Shown here piece by piece: positions 44,427 through 53,488 of a stretch of DNA of 64,000 nt. Numbering within the stretch: the stretch's first letter is position 1; each line of letters starts with the position of its first letter. A program made the position numbers and the translations under genes. The notes under the pieces are model-generated. The model searched no databases. It was given only the letters and a program-made list of their open reading frames with translations, and was not told where the DNA came from. The stretch is from an uncultured bacterium (lineage in GTDB: Bacteria > Bacillota > Clostridia > Oscillospirales > Acutalibacteraceae). The stretch is from NCBI GenBank assembly GCA_905215855.1, contig CAJMRT010000006.1:1-64000 (forward strand), in the 5' to 3' direction.

Positions 44427-44867
44427 ATGTTTAATGTTACAATCCGTCAGGTTGGGATTGAGGAACGGGAAGAAATTATAATTTGCTGTCATGAAATCAG
44501 CGAAGAGGTTATGTCGCTTGCAAACAGTATCAGAGGGCAGAAAAGTTTTCTTCTTGCATCAAAAGACGGTGAGATGTTCAAGCTTGACACAAAGGAAATT
44601 TTCTACATAGAATCGGTTGACAACAAGACCTTTATATACTGCAAAAACAATGTTTATGAAACCAAACAAAAGCTGTATGAGCTTGAGGAAATTTTAAAAG
44701 GAACAAAATTTTTCAGATGTTCAAAGTCGATGATACTGAATATCGGTAAAATCCGTTCCGTGTCACCGTCTGTCAACAGCCGTTTTGAGGCAAAGCTTGT
44801 AAACGGTGAAACGGCAATTATTTCAAGGCAGTATGTGCCGACCTTGAAGAAAAAGCTTGGAATGTGA
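44427..44867 (+). CDS. LytTR-domain transcriptional regulator
   Basis: 146 residues without a receiver domain: a short N-terminal region, then the LytTR DNA-binding domain (IFYIESVDNKTFIYCKNNVYETKQKL, FRCSKSMILNIGKI, ISRQYVPTLKKKLG). ATG at 44427 follows GGAGGG by 7 bases. It forms a two-gene unit with the DUF3021 protein; in such LytTR regulatory systems the membrane protein inhibits the regulator. The ABC transporter downstream is the likely target. Confidence 0.93.
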   Translation: MFNVTIRQVGIEEREEIIICCHEISEEVMSLANSIRGQKSFLLASKDGEMFKLDTKEIFYIESVDNKTFIYCKNNVYETKQKLYELEEILKGTKFFRCSKSMILNIGKIRSVSPSVNSRFEAKLVNGETAIISRQYVPTLKKKLGM

Positions 44868-44876
44868 GGTATTGTT

Positions 44877-45323
44877 ATGAATGATTCTTTAAAAGAAATT
44901 ATAAAGGAAGTCATAAAGGACTTTTTCATAATCACGGTTGCAATGCTTTTTGTTGTAAGCCTTGCAAATTCAATTGCGTTAATCGAATACTATCCCCCCT
45001 ATTTTCCGTGGGTTGTAATGGGAACAGGTGCGGTAACTTCAATTCCGACTCTGCTTTTTTACTTTAAAGAAGAACCCACCAAACTGCAGGCTCGCATACG
45101 AATTGTCATTCATTTCTGCCTTATTCAGGCAATTGTTATGACCGAGGGATTTTTGCTTGGTTGGTACAAGAATTTTCCTATGGCGCTTTTGGTTTTTGCA
45201 ATGTTCACCGCCGTGTATCTGCTGACATTCCTTTTCAGCTACATTACACGGACAAACACGGCAAAATCTATTAATGAATCACTCAAAAAATTTAACGCTG
45301 ACGAGGATTATCAGGACGAATAA
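44877..45323 (+). CDS. DUF3021 membrane protein, probable LytTR inhibitor
   Basis: 148 residues with four transmembrane helices (about residues 14-31, 40-60, 72-92, 98-120) and a charged C-terminus. Position 9 bp after a LytTR gene and size match the membrane inhibitor partner of LytTR regulatory systems. GTGAGG serves as ribosome binding site. Confidence 0.85.
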   Translation: MNDSLKEIIKEVIKDFFIITVAMLFVVSLANSIALIEYYPPYFPWVVMGTGAVTSIPTLLFYFKEEPTKLQARIRIVIHFCLIQAIVMTEGFLLGWYKNFPMALLVFAMFTAVYLLTFLFSYITRTNTAKSINESLKKFNADEDYQDE

Positions 45324-45343
45324 CTGCATTTTGACATACAAAA

Positions 45344-45371
45344 TTGCAACTTACTCCCCTCTTTTTGCAAC
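45344..45371 (+). promoter_or_regulatory. Candidate LytTR binding sites before the ABC transporter
   Basis: Direct repeats TTGCAAC at 45344 and 45365 are exactly 21 bp apart, about 50-75 bp before the likely start of the transporter transcript. Confidence 0.6.
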
Positions 45372-45438
45372 ACAGCTAAAATTGCTTTTCTTTTGAATTG
45401 CAAGGTGCTACTATGTTGACAGAAGGAGGGGATTTTTA

Positions 45439-46350
45439 ATGAGTAACATAATCGAAGTTAAAAATCTTGTAAAGAATTATAAAGATGTTCACGCAGTAAA
45501 TGATATATCATTCACGGTTGAAGAAGGTTCGTTTTTCGCATTTCTCGGAATTAACGGTGCAGGCAAATCAACCACAATCAACATTCTTTGTACGGTGCTT
45601 GAAAAAACATCGGGCAATGTTAAAATAGGCGGATATGACCTTGACAAAGAAAAGAACAAAATCAAGGAGCTTATCGGAATTGTTTTTCAGGGTTCTGTAC
45701 TTGACAAACAGCTTACCGTTAAAGAAAATCTTGAATCGAGAGCGTCATATTACGGACTCAACAAAAAAGAAATCGCCAAAAGAATTGAGAGCCTTACACA
45801 AACCTTTGACCTTTCGGAAATTCTCAAAAGAAAATACGGCACATTGAGCGGTGGCCAGCGCAGACGGGTTGACATTGCAAGGGCGCTTATTAACCGACCG
45901 AAGCTCCTGTTTCTTGACGAACCGACAACGGGACTTGACCCGAAAACAAGGCTGCAGGTGTGGGAAATCATCCACAATCTCCGCAAAGAAACAGGACTTA
46001 CGGTATTCCTCACAACCCACTATATGGAAGAAACAGTTGACTGCGACAATGTGGTAATTATTGATTCGGGCAAAATTGTTGCCAACGATTCTCCGCACAA
46101 TCTCAAAAAAGATTATTCGTCAAACAGCCTTGTTTGGTACACGGAAGAAAATTCTGAAAACGATAATCTTCTCAAGGCCGATAATCTTGATTTTGAAAGA
46201 GTCGGAGATGCGTATAAAATCAAAATCAAAAACAGCAGACAGGCTCTTGAAATCACAAACAAACATACTGAAATTGTCGATTTTGAGATTATCAAAGGCA
46301 ATATGGACGATGTGTTTCTGACCGTAACGGGTAAAAGGCTGGGTGACTGA
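45439..46350 (+). CDS. ABC transporter ATP-binding protein
   Basis: 303-residue ATPase of the drug/antibiotic-exporter group. Walker A GINGAGKST, Q-loop VFQGSVLD, signature LSGGQRRR, Walker B LLFLDEPTTGLD and H-loop TTHYMEE are all intact. The C-terminal 80 residues resemble the extension seen in DrrA-type ATPases. Ribosome binding site GGAGGGG is strong. It is paired with the following permease and preceded by LytTR-type sites. Confidence 0.95.
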   Translation: MSNIIEVKNLVKNYKDVHAVNDISFTVEEGSFFAFLGINGAGKSTTINILCTVLEKTSGNVKIGGYDLDKEKNKIKELIGIVFQGSVLDKQLTVKENLESRASYYGLNKKEIAKRIESLTQTFDLSEILKRKYGTLSGGQRRRVDIARALINRPKLLFLDEPTTGLDPKTRLQVWEIIHNLRKETGLTVFLTTHYMEETVDCDNVVIIDSGKIVANDSPHNLKKDYSSNSLVWYTEENSENDNLLKADNLDFERVGDAYKIKIKNSRQALEITNKHTEIVDFEIIKGNMDDVFLTVTGKRLGD

Positions 46351-46351
46351 T

Positions 46352-47284
46352 ATGAAATTTCAAAAAACACTTTGCTCATACAAGGGTATGACAAAACGAA
46401 ATATAAAGGTATATTTAAAGGACAAAACCGCAATTATCTTCTCAATGATGACGCAGATTATCATACTCGGACTTTATCTTTTATTTCTCAAACAGAATTA
46501 TGTAGATTCAATGACTTCAATGCTTGACGGCTTCAACATCAAAACAGAGGACAATTTGATTAACGCACTTGTAAATTCATGGCTTGTATCGGGCGTTATA
46601 GGAACATCTGTTGTAACGGTTGCAATGAACTCGCTTTCGGTAATGATTTCCGACAAGCAGAACAAGATTGACTACGACTACAACGCTTCTTCCGTAAAGG
46701 GCAGTACGGTTGTTCTCTCCTACTTTTCGGGTGCGGTTATAAACACAATTGTAATCAGCGCAATTTTGCTGACGGCAGGCATCGCATTTTCGTGCATATC
46801 GGGTTCAAGCTTTCCCGAATTTACAGAGCTTTTAAAATTATACGGACTTGTGATTTTAGGCTCTGTTTCGGCTGTACTTATTCTTATGTTTGTTGCGTCA
46901 TTCTTCAAAAAGAATTCAACCTATGCCGCATTCAACACACTTATTTCGGTTGCAATCGGTTTTGTAATCGGCGCATACATTCCCGTCAGCCAGTTTTCTG
47001 ACGGAGTTCAGACATTTGTAAATCTTATCCCAGGCTCACACATTGCGGCTATGATAAGAAATGTGCTTGTCAGCCCATGCATTAACGATATTTCGACCTC
47101 ACTCGCAGGAGCAGACCACGGAATGTTTGCCACAGAGGCAGAAAAAGCGTTTGCAACCAACCTCAACCTTTTCGGAAACGAAGTGAATTTTACATTTATG
47201 ATGATGTACTCAATCGGTGCAATCGTACTTTTCCTTGTCCTCAACCTTATATCATACAAATTCAGTTCAAAACGCAAGGACTGA
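46352..47284 (+). CDS. ABC-2 type permease
   Basis: 310 residues with six transmembrane helices and a large extracytoplasmic loop after helix 1 and between helices 5 and 6. The ABC-2 signature region (SVLIPVSQF, FVNLIPGSHIAAMIRNVLV) is present. ATG at 46352 lies one base after the ATPase stop; a GTG at 46343 is the alternative. Substrate not evident; the pair could export an antimicrobial or a peptide. Confidence 0.93.
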   Translation: MKFQKTLCSYKGMTKRNIKVYLKDKTAIIFSMMTQIIILGLYLLFLKQNYVDSMTSMLDGFNIKTEDNLINALVNSWLVSGVIGTSVVTVAMNSLSVMISDKQNKIDYDYNASSVKGSTVVLSYFSGAVINTIVISAILLTAGIAFSCISGSSFPEFTELLKLYGLVILGSVSAVLILMFVASFFKKNSTYAAFNTLISVAIGFVIGAYIPVSQFSDGVQTFVNLIPGSHIAAMIRNVLVSPCINDISTSLAGADHGMFATEAEKAFATNLNLFGNEVNFTFMMMYSIGAIVLFLVLNLISYKFSSKRKD

Positions 47285-47296
47285 TTTATGACAGAT

Positions 47297-47330
47297 AAAA
47301 AGCCGACACTCCAAAAGTGTCGGCTTTTTT
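47297..47330. terminator. Bidirectional terminator between permease and MetE-like gene
   Basis: AAAAGCCGACACT / AGTGTCGGCTTTT stem with T tracts on both strands. Confidence 0.88.
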
Positions 47331-47338
47331 ATATATAG

Positions 47339-48451
47339 TTACTTCCAAACTTCTTCTGCAATTTCTTTTACAAGAGCAAGCTTTGCCCACTGCTCTTCCT
47401 CGGTAAGCTTATTACCGATTTCGCATGATGCAAAACCGCACTGCGGACTGAGATACAATCTGTCAAGCGGAATATACTTTGCCGCCTCATGAATACGATT
47501 GATTACAGTCTGCTTATCCTCAAGAACAGGTGACTTTGTTGTGATAAGACCGAGAACAACCTTTTTGTCACCGCTCACATATTTTAACGGTTCAAAACCG
47601 CCTGAACGCTCATCGTCAAACTCAAGATAATAAGCGTTGACATTTTCTTCACCGAAAAGTTTCTCTGCAACAGGATCATATGCACCGCTGCTGAAGTATG
47701 CAGAATGATAGTTACCTCTGCAAACATGAGTATTGATTACGAGGTCATCAGGCTTACCCTCAATTGCAAGGTTGTTTACCTTGAGAAGTTTCTCACTGAT
47801 ACTCTTTAAATCTGCATCCTCGCCATAGCGGATTACGCTACCCTCCGCAACAAGAACGCCCCATGTGCAGTCGTCAAACTGGATATTTCTGCAACCTGCA
47901 TCGTAAAGATCTTTGATTACCTTTTTGTATCCGTTTGCAATATCGTTGATAAGTTCTTCATCTGTCGAATAGAACTTCCTTGTCGTTTCAATATTTGCAG
48001 GAATGATGAACTGCTGGAAAAACTGTGCGGGAGCAGGAATTGTCTGCTTTGCTACTGTGTTTTCATCCTCAAGAGCCTTTACAAATTTGTAATGTTCAAC
48101 AAACGGATGACTGTCAACCGAGATTTCGCCGGAAAGCCATGTATCGTCAATCAAAGCCTGTTCGCCGTGGAATGCAACACCGTTTTCGGTTTTTTTGTGT
48201 TCAACTCCGTTAAATCCCCACATGAAGTCGAGATGCCATGTTGCTCTACGGAATTCACCGTCGGTAATCGCTTTTATACCGGCTTTTTTCTGTTTTGCAA
48301 CAAGGTCAAGAATAGCCTTGTCCTCAACTGCGGTAAGTTCTTCTTTTGTGATTTTACCGTTTTCAAAATCAAGTCTTGCTTTTTTAAGATAATCGGGTCT
48401 TAAAAAGCTGCCTACTGTTTCAAATCTAAATGGTGTGTGCTGTTTACTCAT
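47339..48451 (-). CDS. MetE-like cobalamin-independent methyltransferase (YxjG/YxjH type)
   Basis: 370 residues corresponding to the catalytic half of MetE. Zinc ligands are seen in INTHVCRGN (His, Cys), LEFDDERSG (Glu) and LSPQCGFAS (Cys); RFETVGSFLRP opens the barrel. Such short proteins make methionine from homocysteine with a donor that is not settled. GGAGG precedes the ATG. The leader is too short for a SAM riboswitch; control by the neighbouring LysR gene is likely. Confidence 0.9.
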   Translation of the reverse strand: MSKQHTPFRFETVGSFLRPDYLKKARLDFENGKITKEELTAVEDKAILDLVAKQKKAGIKAITDGEFRRATWHLDFMWGFNGVEHKKTENGVAFHGEQALIDDTWLSGEISVDSHPFVEHYKFVKALEDENTVAKQTIPAPAQFFQQFIIPANIETTRKFYSTDEELINDIANGYKKVIKDLYDAGCRNIQFDDCTWGVLVAEGSVIRYGEDADLKSISEKLLKVNNLAIEGKPDDLVINTHVCRGNYHSAYFSSGAYDPVAEKLFGEENVNAYYLEFDDERSGGFEPLKYVSGDKKVVLGLITTKSPVLEDKQTVINRIHEAAKYIPLDRLYLSPQCGFASCEIGNKLTEEEQWAKLALVKEIAEEVWK

Positions 48452-48483
48452 CTTAAATACCTCCGTGGAAATTTGATGAGTTA

Positions 48484-48512
48484 ATTATATTATGAATTCA
48501 CAGACTTGTAAA
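48484..48512 (-). promoter_or_regulatory. Promoter for MetE-like gene
   Basis: TTTACA, 17 bp, TATAAT on the minus strand, about 30 bp before the ribosome binding site. Confidence 0.75.
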
Positions 48513-48551
48513 ATACTTGTTATCAGCCGTTTGCTATTAGTTTTTCTTATA

Positions 48552-49448
48552 TCAAATATGTTTCTTTAAAGCCTCAATATATGCCTCGGCAAGGTTACTG
48601 TGTAAAATCTTTTTATTTTCGATATAACCGATTTTCATATTGCCCTCTTCATCAAGGGGGATTGCGGTTATATTATCACCGTTAAGCTCATTGTCGATTA
48701 CACCGCTGCAAACTGTGTAGCCGTTGAGTCCGATTAAAAGGTTGAACAGGGTTGCTCTGTCGGTCACTCTGATATTTTTTGTACGCCCGACCGTGCTGAA
48801 AATTTCTTCCGAATAATAAAAAGAATTATGTTCTCCCTGTTCAAACGAGAGATACGGATAATCGGCAAGCTCCTCCATTGTAACGGATTTTTTGTCTGCA
48901 AGCGGATGGTCGGTTGATACAAACACATGAGGCTTTGCCGTAAAAAGCTCGGTGAATGTCAGCAACTTTGATTTTATAATTTTCATCAGCGCATCTTTGT
49001 TAAAGCTGTTGAGATAAAGGATTCCGATTTCGCTTTTCATCTTTGCAACATCGTCAATAATTTCGTAGGTTTCGGTTTCACGAAGTGAAAAATCGTACTC
49101 CTCGCCTGCAAACCGTCGGATAAGATCAACAAATGCATTGACTGCAAACGAGTAGTGCTGGGTTGAAACGCAGAACTGTTGCTTTATCTTTGTTCCCGAC
49201 TTATACACTCCCTCAAGCAGGCTTGCCTGTTCAAGAACCTGTCGTGCATAGCCGAGAAATCTTTCACCCTCGTTTGAAGTTACAACGCCCTTGTTTGTGC
49301 GTGTAAAAATCTTTATGCCCATTTCCGTTTCCAACTCACGGATTGATGTTGTAAGTCCCGGTTGGGAAATAAAAAGTTCTTTTGACGCTTCACTCATTGA
49401 GCCTGTGCGGGCAACGGTGACAACATATTTCAACTGTTGCAAAGTCAA
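48552..49448 (-). CDS. LysR-family transcriptional regulator
   Basis: 298 residues: an N-terminal winged helix-turn-helix (MTLQQLKYVVTVARTGSMSEASKELFISQPGLTTSI in outline) and a periplasmic-binding-like effector domain. It resembles the CysB/CysR-like clade regulating sulfur and methionine genes. Start is TTG at 49448, with AAAGGA 10 bases upstream. Its position between nitroreductases and the MetE-like gene on one strand suggests it controls the latter. Confidence 0.92.
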   Translation of the reverse strand: MTLQQLKYVVTVARTGSMSEASKELFISQPGLTTSIRELETEMGIKIFTRTNKGVVTSNEGERFLGYARQVLEQASLLEGVYKSGTKIKQQFCVSTQHYSFAVNAFVDLIRRFAGEEYDFSLRETETYEIIDDVAKMKSEIGILYLNSFNKDALMKIIKSKLLTFTELFTAKPHVFVSTDHPLADKKSVTMEELADYPYLSFEQGEHNSFYYSEEIFSTVGRTKNIRVTDRATLFNLLIGLNGYTVCSGVIDNELNGDNITAIPLDEEGNMKIGYIENKKILHSNLAEAYIEALKKHI

Positions 49449-49479
49449 CCTTGTTCAATCCTTTCAAAAACAAATTCCC

Positions 49480-50001
49480 TCATTCAACATAGAAAACACG
49501 GTTTTCTCTTCTTGGTGAAGTTTTGGGATATTCACCGTTCACATAACCGATAACGCAGTGACCGATACCCTCATAGTCACCCTCAATGCCAAGTGATTTG
49601 AGAATTTCTTTGCCCTCTTTGCTTTCAAATTCTTCCTTTGCACGGTGAATCCAACAACTTCCGAGTCCCTCATCATGGGCGGCAAGCATAAGATTTTCCA
49701 TCACAAGAGTACCGTCATACAAATATGTAGGAGCAGCTTTGTCGGCAAGCACAATCAGCACAACGGGAGCGTTATAGAACGGATCAACATCTTTTCCCAT
49801 AATTTCGGCATTCATTCTTGAAAGCCTGTCACGCATTTCTTTGTTTGTAACGGCAACGATAATAACCGGCTGTCTGTTCATTCCCGACGGAGCATACAGA
49901 CCTGCGGAAATGATTTCGTCAATAACTTCCTTTGGCGGCATTTCAGACTTAAAGCTGCGAACGCTTCTTCTTGATTTCAGTTTTTCGATAAATTCACTCA
50001 T
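49480..50001 (-). CDS. Nitroreductase-family flavoprotein A
   Basis: 173 residues. FMN-dependent oxidoreductase fold: RRSVRSFKSEMPP, GLYAPSGMNRQP (FMN contact), and GLGSCWIHRA. Start ATG at 50001 follows GAGAGGG; the upstream in-frame start would overlap the previous gene. Substrate unknown. It lies 13 bp downstream of a second nitroreductase gene. Confidence 0.9.
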   Translation of the reverse strand: MSEFIEKLKSRRSVRSFKSEMPPKEVIDEIISAGLYAPSGMNRQPVIIVAVTNKEMRDRLSRMNAEIMGKDVDPFYNAPVVLIVLADKAAPTYLYDGTLVMENLMLAAHDEGLGSCWIHRAKEEFESKEGKEILKSLGIEGDYEGIGHCVIGYVNGEYPKTSPRRENRVFYVE

Positions 50002-50014
50002 TATGTAAACCCTC

Positions 50015-50554
50015 TCATTCCTCGTAAAATTTTGCAAAATCCTCAACAGATTTTCTCTTTGGTCTTACGATTTCGGAATCCGTATAACCAACTGCTATAA
50101 CGCTGACAACAGCCTCTGTTTCGGGAATGTCAAATTCTTTTCTGAGCTTTTCGCCGTCACGGATACCCATAACAAGGGTTGAAATGCCGAGTTCGGTTGC
50201 CTTTAGCAAAAGTGCCATATTGTTAAGACCGAGATCGTAATATCCCCAGCCGTTGCCGATTTCAGTCACGGCAGTACCGTCTTTGTCAAAACCCGAACGA
50301 TTGAGAACAACGGTTGTCACGATATATGCTGACGCATTTTCTGAATTTTTTCTGTTAAATTCGGGGAGTGCCTCTCTTACGGCAATCTTACTTTTCTCAC
50401 CTGTTGCAACATAAAAGCGTGGTGTCTGCGAGTTCTTCCACGACGGAGCAAGATTTGCCGCTGACAGCATTTCATCAAGCAGGCTTTTTTCAACCTTTTT
50501 ATCTATATAATGTCTTGTGCTTTTTCTGTTATTTAATGCCTCAGATAATTCCAT
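50015..50554 (-). CDS. Nitroreductase-family flavoprotein B
   Basis: 179 residues, only distantly similar to its neighbour: NNRKSTRHYIDKKV, ANLAPSWKNSQTPRF and the WGYYDLGLNNMALLLKATELG helix. ATG at 50554 follows GGAGGTTTGATT. Tandem nitroreductases may form a heterodimer or act on the same quinone/nitro substrate. Promoter at 50584-50612. Confidence 0.9.
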   Translation of the reverse strand: MELSEALNNRKSTRHYIDKKVEKSLLDEMLSAANLAPSWKNSQTPRFYVATGEKSKIAVREALPEFNRKNSENASAYIVTTVVLNRSGFDKDGTAVTEIGNGWGYYDLGLNNMALLLKATELGISTLVMGIRDGEKLRKEFDIPETEAVVSVIAVGYTDSEIVRPKRKSVEDFAKFYEE

Positions 50555-50583
50555 AATCAAACCTCCAACATTTTTATACCTAT

Positions 50584-50612
50584 ATTGTACCAATGGAGTG
50601 GGAATTAATCAA
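50584..50612 (-). promoter_or_regulatory. Promoter for tandem nitroreductases
   Basis: TTGATT, 17 bp, TACAAT on the minus strand, beginning 3 bp after the AEC transporter stop codon. Confidence 0.65.
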
Positions 50613-50615
50613 GGG

Positions 50616-51542
50616 TTAAAGCAGAATATAGAACAAAATCGGTATCGTAAAAACTGCCGTCAGCTGTGACACAAGCGCAATACTTGCACCGTCATCGGGA
50701 CTTTTTCCGTAGGCTGACGGAATGATTACCGTGTTAAGTCCAAGCGGCATTGCATTTGCGCAAAGTGTTGCAACAACTGCCTCCTGAGGTGCGTTAAAAA
50801 GCTTTAACACAAGCACCGAAACCGTTGGCAGAAACACAAGGCGGATTCCTGCAACAACATAGGTTTGCCATTTGCCGAAAAGATTTGCAAGACTGTAGCC
50901 GCCTATTACAAAGCCTGTCAGAATCATTGCAATGGGCGACATACAGGCGGCGGTTGAATTGATTATTGTTGTGACAAGTCTGAATTTCGGAATCGGCAAT
51001 AAACCGAGAATTGCTCCGATAAAAATTGAAACAAAAATCGGATTGACAAAATTTTTCATTGAAAATTTGCCGTGTCCGTTCGGCACAAGCCACGCAATTC
51101 CTATTGAATAAGTAAACAGATTAAGCGGTAAAGTGAACATAAGATAGTCGAAAAGCTCCATGCTTTCTGCGCCGTATATTCCCGACACCATTGCAGTTCC
51201 GACAAATCCGAAATTTGAAACGGAAATTGAATAGCGGTACACCTTTTTCAGATATTCCGTTTTACCGAGAAATCTTGACGCAACAAATCCCGTTGCAATG
51301 CAAAACAGCAGAACCCCCGTGCTGTAGGCAATGAACACCCATTTTTCGCTTATGTTTTTTACTGTACAATTGGTGCGGAATGTGTTAATTACAACGGCAG
51401 GCATAAGAATTCTGTTCTCAAGCTTTGAAAAAATTTCGGCTGAATTTTCCGGCAAAAATCCGCCCTGTCGGATTATAAAACCGATAAATATAAACGAAAA
51501 CAAAACCGCAATTTGAAAAATCACCGATGAAAAAATCTCCAC
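50616..51542 (-). CDS. AEC-family transporter
   Basis: 308 residues and about ten transmembrane helices of the auxin-efflux-carrier superfamily, which exports or imports organic acids and amino-acid relatives. Typical features: IIRQGGFLPENSAEIFSKL, VNPIFVSIFIGAILGL and the MPLGLNTVIIPSAYGKSPDDGA end. GTG at 51542 is chosen because AAAGGGGG stands 7 bases upstream. It follows the DUF1540 gene with a terminator between. Confidence 0.88.
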   Translation of the reverse strand: MEIFSSVIFQIAVLFSFIFIGFIIRQGGFLPENSAEIFSKLENRILMPAVVINTFRTNCTVKNISEKWVFIAYSTGVLLFCIATGFVASRFLGKTEYLKKVYRYSISVSNFGFVGTAMVSGIYGAESMELFDYLMFTLPLNLFTYSIGIAWLVPNGHGKFSMKNFVNPIFVSIFIGAILGLLPIPKFRLVTTIINSTAACMSPIAMILTGFVIGGYSLANLFGKWQTYVVAGIRLVFLPTVSVLVLKLFNAPQEAVVATLCANAMPLGLNTVIIPSAYGKSPDDGASIALVSQLTAVFTIPILFYILL

Positions 51543-51560
51543 AAATCCGCCCCCTTTTAA

Positions 51561-51596
51561 AGCCAAAACACCCCCAGTCCGAGCGGCTGAGGGTGT
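51561..51596 (-). terminator. Terminator after the DUF1540 gene
   Basis: ACACCCTCAG / CTGGGGGTGT stem followed by TTTTGG on the minus strand. Confidence 0.65.
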
Positions 51597-51611
51597 AAGC
51601 TTCAAATCAAA

Positions 51612-51794
51612 TTACTTGCAGCTGCACTTTGCTTCAAAGCTCTGGCAGTCCGTACACTGACAAACAGTCGGATTTGCCTCATGAGTGCCGACCTTGATTG
51701 CCTCAAGCGAACAGTAGTCCTTTGTGCTGTTGTGATGCTTACAGTTTGTTACCGAGCACATAATGCTTTGGTTACAATATGCATTGTTTTCCAT
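51612..51794 (-). CDS. DUF1540 cysteine-rich protein
   Basis: 60 residues with the DUF1540 pattern: IMCSVTNCKHHNS, DYCSLEAIKVGTHEA and a final TVCQCTDCQSF. The cysteines probably bind metal; function unknown, often linked with spores or stress in clostridia. ATG at 51794 is preferred since GAGGAG lies 10 bases upstream; two earlier ATGs are too close to that site. Confidence 0.85.
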   Translation of the reverse strand: MENNAYCNQSIMCSVTNCKHHNSTKDYCSLEAIKVGTHEANPTVCQCTDCQSFEAKCSCK

Positions 51795-51914
51795 AGTATT
51801 CATTCTCCTCATTCATTTTTGCGGATTAGCCGCTTTTTATATTGTTTCTGCATTTTGCGGATTTATACCGCACACTTTGAAACATCTGCAATAAAATGTA
51901 CTGAGGTGAATTAC

Positions 51915-52247
51915 ATGAATGTTGTATCGGCTGTTTTTCTTGTTGTTTTTGCCGTAATCGGAATTTGTGCATTTGTCCGTGAATTTACAATTTTTCTCTT
52001 TCGCAGCAGAAAAAATAATACCGTTATGTTTGTTGCTCCCATCAGCGGAAAATGTGAAAATGCCGAATATATTTTGCGAAGTGCTGCCGCAAGGGTAAAA
52101 TGGATAAGCAGAGGAAGAAACGACTGTGTAATTTGCCTTGACTGCGGTATGGACGGTGAAACAAAAAGGATTTGCCAAAAAATATGCAGTGACTACGGCT
52201 TTGCAAAGCTTTTGACAAAACAGGAATTTTTTGAAATGATAAAGTGA
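51915..52247 (+). CDS. Small membrane-anchored cysteine-containing protein, unknown
   Basis: 110 residues: one N-terminal helix (VSAVFLVVFAVIGICAFV), a basic junction, then a cytoplasmic alpha/beta region with FVAPISGKCENAEYILR and CVICLDCGMDGETKRICQ. GAGGTGA precedes the ATG at 51915. I have no family name for it. It is alone on its strand, divergent from DUF1540. Confidence 0.8.
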   Translation: MNVVSAVFLVVFAVIGICAFVREFTIFLFRSRKNNTVMFVAPISGKCENAEYILRSAAARVKWISRGRNDCVICLDCGMDGETKRICQKICSDYGFAKLLTKQEFFEMIK

Positions 52248-52270
52248 AAATTCAAACGAAATTCAAACAA

Positions 52271-52310
52271 AAAAGCTGCCGCGGAAAACTCTGTGGCAGC
52301 TTTGATTTGT
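52271..52310. terminator. Terminator hairpin downstream of the 110-residue gene
   Basis: AAAGCTGCC / GGCAGCTTT stem; T-rich on both sides (stronger on the minus strand). The stretch from here to 52518 shows no gene. Confidence 0.7.
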
Positions 52311-52518
52311 TATAATATTTCAGAAATATTTCAGAAAAATTTCGTTGTCTGCAGGCTCTCCTCGGTAATTTCAGCGGGCTTACAGTCGCCGTTATAATTT
52401 TCAAAAAGTTCAACGGTGGTTTTGCATAAATTTGCACTGCATATTAGTTAGGTTTTAAAACATCCGCTATTAAAATAATCTTTTTATTTTTCGGCTGCAT
52501 ATAAATCCACCTTTACAT

Positions 52519-53340
52519 TTAAAATAAAAATACAAACAAACCTGACAAAAGGTATGCAATTAACGATATTCCTTCACATTTTACATATTTTGAAATTTTT
52601 TCGACTTTTTCTGTTCTTTCATCAAAGAAATCGTATTTTGACAAAAGTTTTCTGTAATCCGAAAAGGAAGTGACAAAATATGAAACTGCAATTATCAAGC
52701 CGATTGCGTAGAGAATTACTACCCACAGCAAGCCCACTATATCGTAATACTTTGTGAACAGGCTGATATAAAAGAAACCTGCCTGAAAAACTAAGGCTAT
52801 TTTTACATTTTTCAAAACACGGTTGCACTCGTACCCGTGATTTTTAAAGTCTTTATCAGATTGATAGTAGCTGTCGGGAATCAACTTTGTGTTCACATAA
52901 ACCCTTCTGCCAAAAACTTTTGCAGTTCCCGACCAAATAACCAACAACAGCATAAGAAAGATTATAATAAAATTAAAAAAGAAAAATTTCGGCATCAACA
53001 TTATCATATCGGTTTCAATAAACAAATCTGACAAATAAACGACTCCGTTTAAAACAAAAATCCATTCTGTCATTGTACTTTCATCTTTTAAAAGCGCATA
53101 TGCCGTAATCGTTGTTAATGCAATCAAAAAAATCAGCAAAATCAAAAACACGACAAGGTCATATTGATTTCCTGTTTTAAAATAGTTTGCAAATGAGCCG
53201 AATACCGAATTGTATATTGTGGTAAAAAACATTTTCATCTGCAAAGTACACAGGCAATAACCTATATTAACAAGCATAAGCACAATAAAAATGCTCTGCA
53301 AGGCTACGGTTATAATCCCCGCTGTGTTTTTTGACTTCAT
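52519..53340 (-). CDS. Polytopic membrane protein of unknown function
   Basis: 273 residues with seven or eight hydrophobic segments and no catalytic motif I recognise; DUF2569-like spacing of helices is possible but unproven. GGAGTG precedes ATG at 53340. It ends in KYVKCEGISLIAYLLSGLFVFLF, with no cytoplasmic tail. It stands alone between a terminator and the divergent murT operon. Confidence 0.7.
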   Translation of the reverse strand: MKSKNTAGIITVALQSIFIVLMLVNIGYCLCTLQMKMFFTTIYNSVFGSFANYFKTGNQYDLVVFLILLIFLIALTTITAYALLKDESTMTEWIFVLNGVVYLSDLFIETDMIMLMPKFFFFNFIIIFLMLLLVIWSGTAKVFGRRVYVNTKLIPDSYYQSDKDFKNHGYECNRVLKNVKIALVFQAGFFYISLFTKYYDIVGLLWVVILYAIGLIIAVSYFVTSFSDYRKLLSKYDFFDERTEKVEKISKYVKCEGISLIAYLLSGLFVFLF

Positions 53341-53481
53341 TTTGTTCACTCCTACACAAAATTGTCTGCCCTTAATTGTCTGCACTTATTGTATTAAACA
53401 ATTATACGGCTGTCAAGATTTTACCGTTACCGAGATCATAAAAATAATTTTAAGAATATATATTCAAAGAAATAAAATTGT

Positions 53482-53488
53482 GGTATAA
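53482..53488 (+). promoter_or_regulatory. Extended -10 promoter for murT operon
   Basis: TGG-TATAAT with no good -35 box, some 65 bp before murT. Three imperfect ACAGGT-like repeats (53503-53531) lie in the leader. Confidence 0.45.

Noticed and set aside
48452..48551. Possible SAM riboswitch before the MetE-like gene
   Set aside because: The leader after the promoter is about 30 nt and shows no aptamer.
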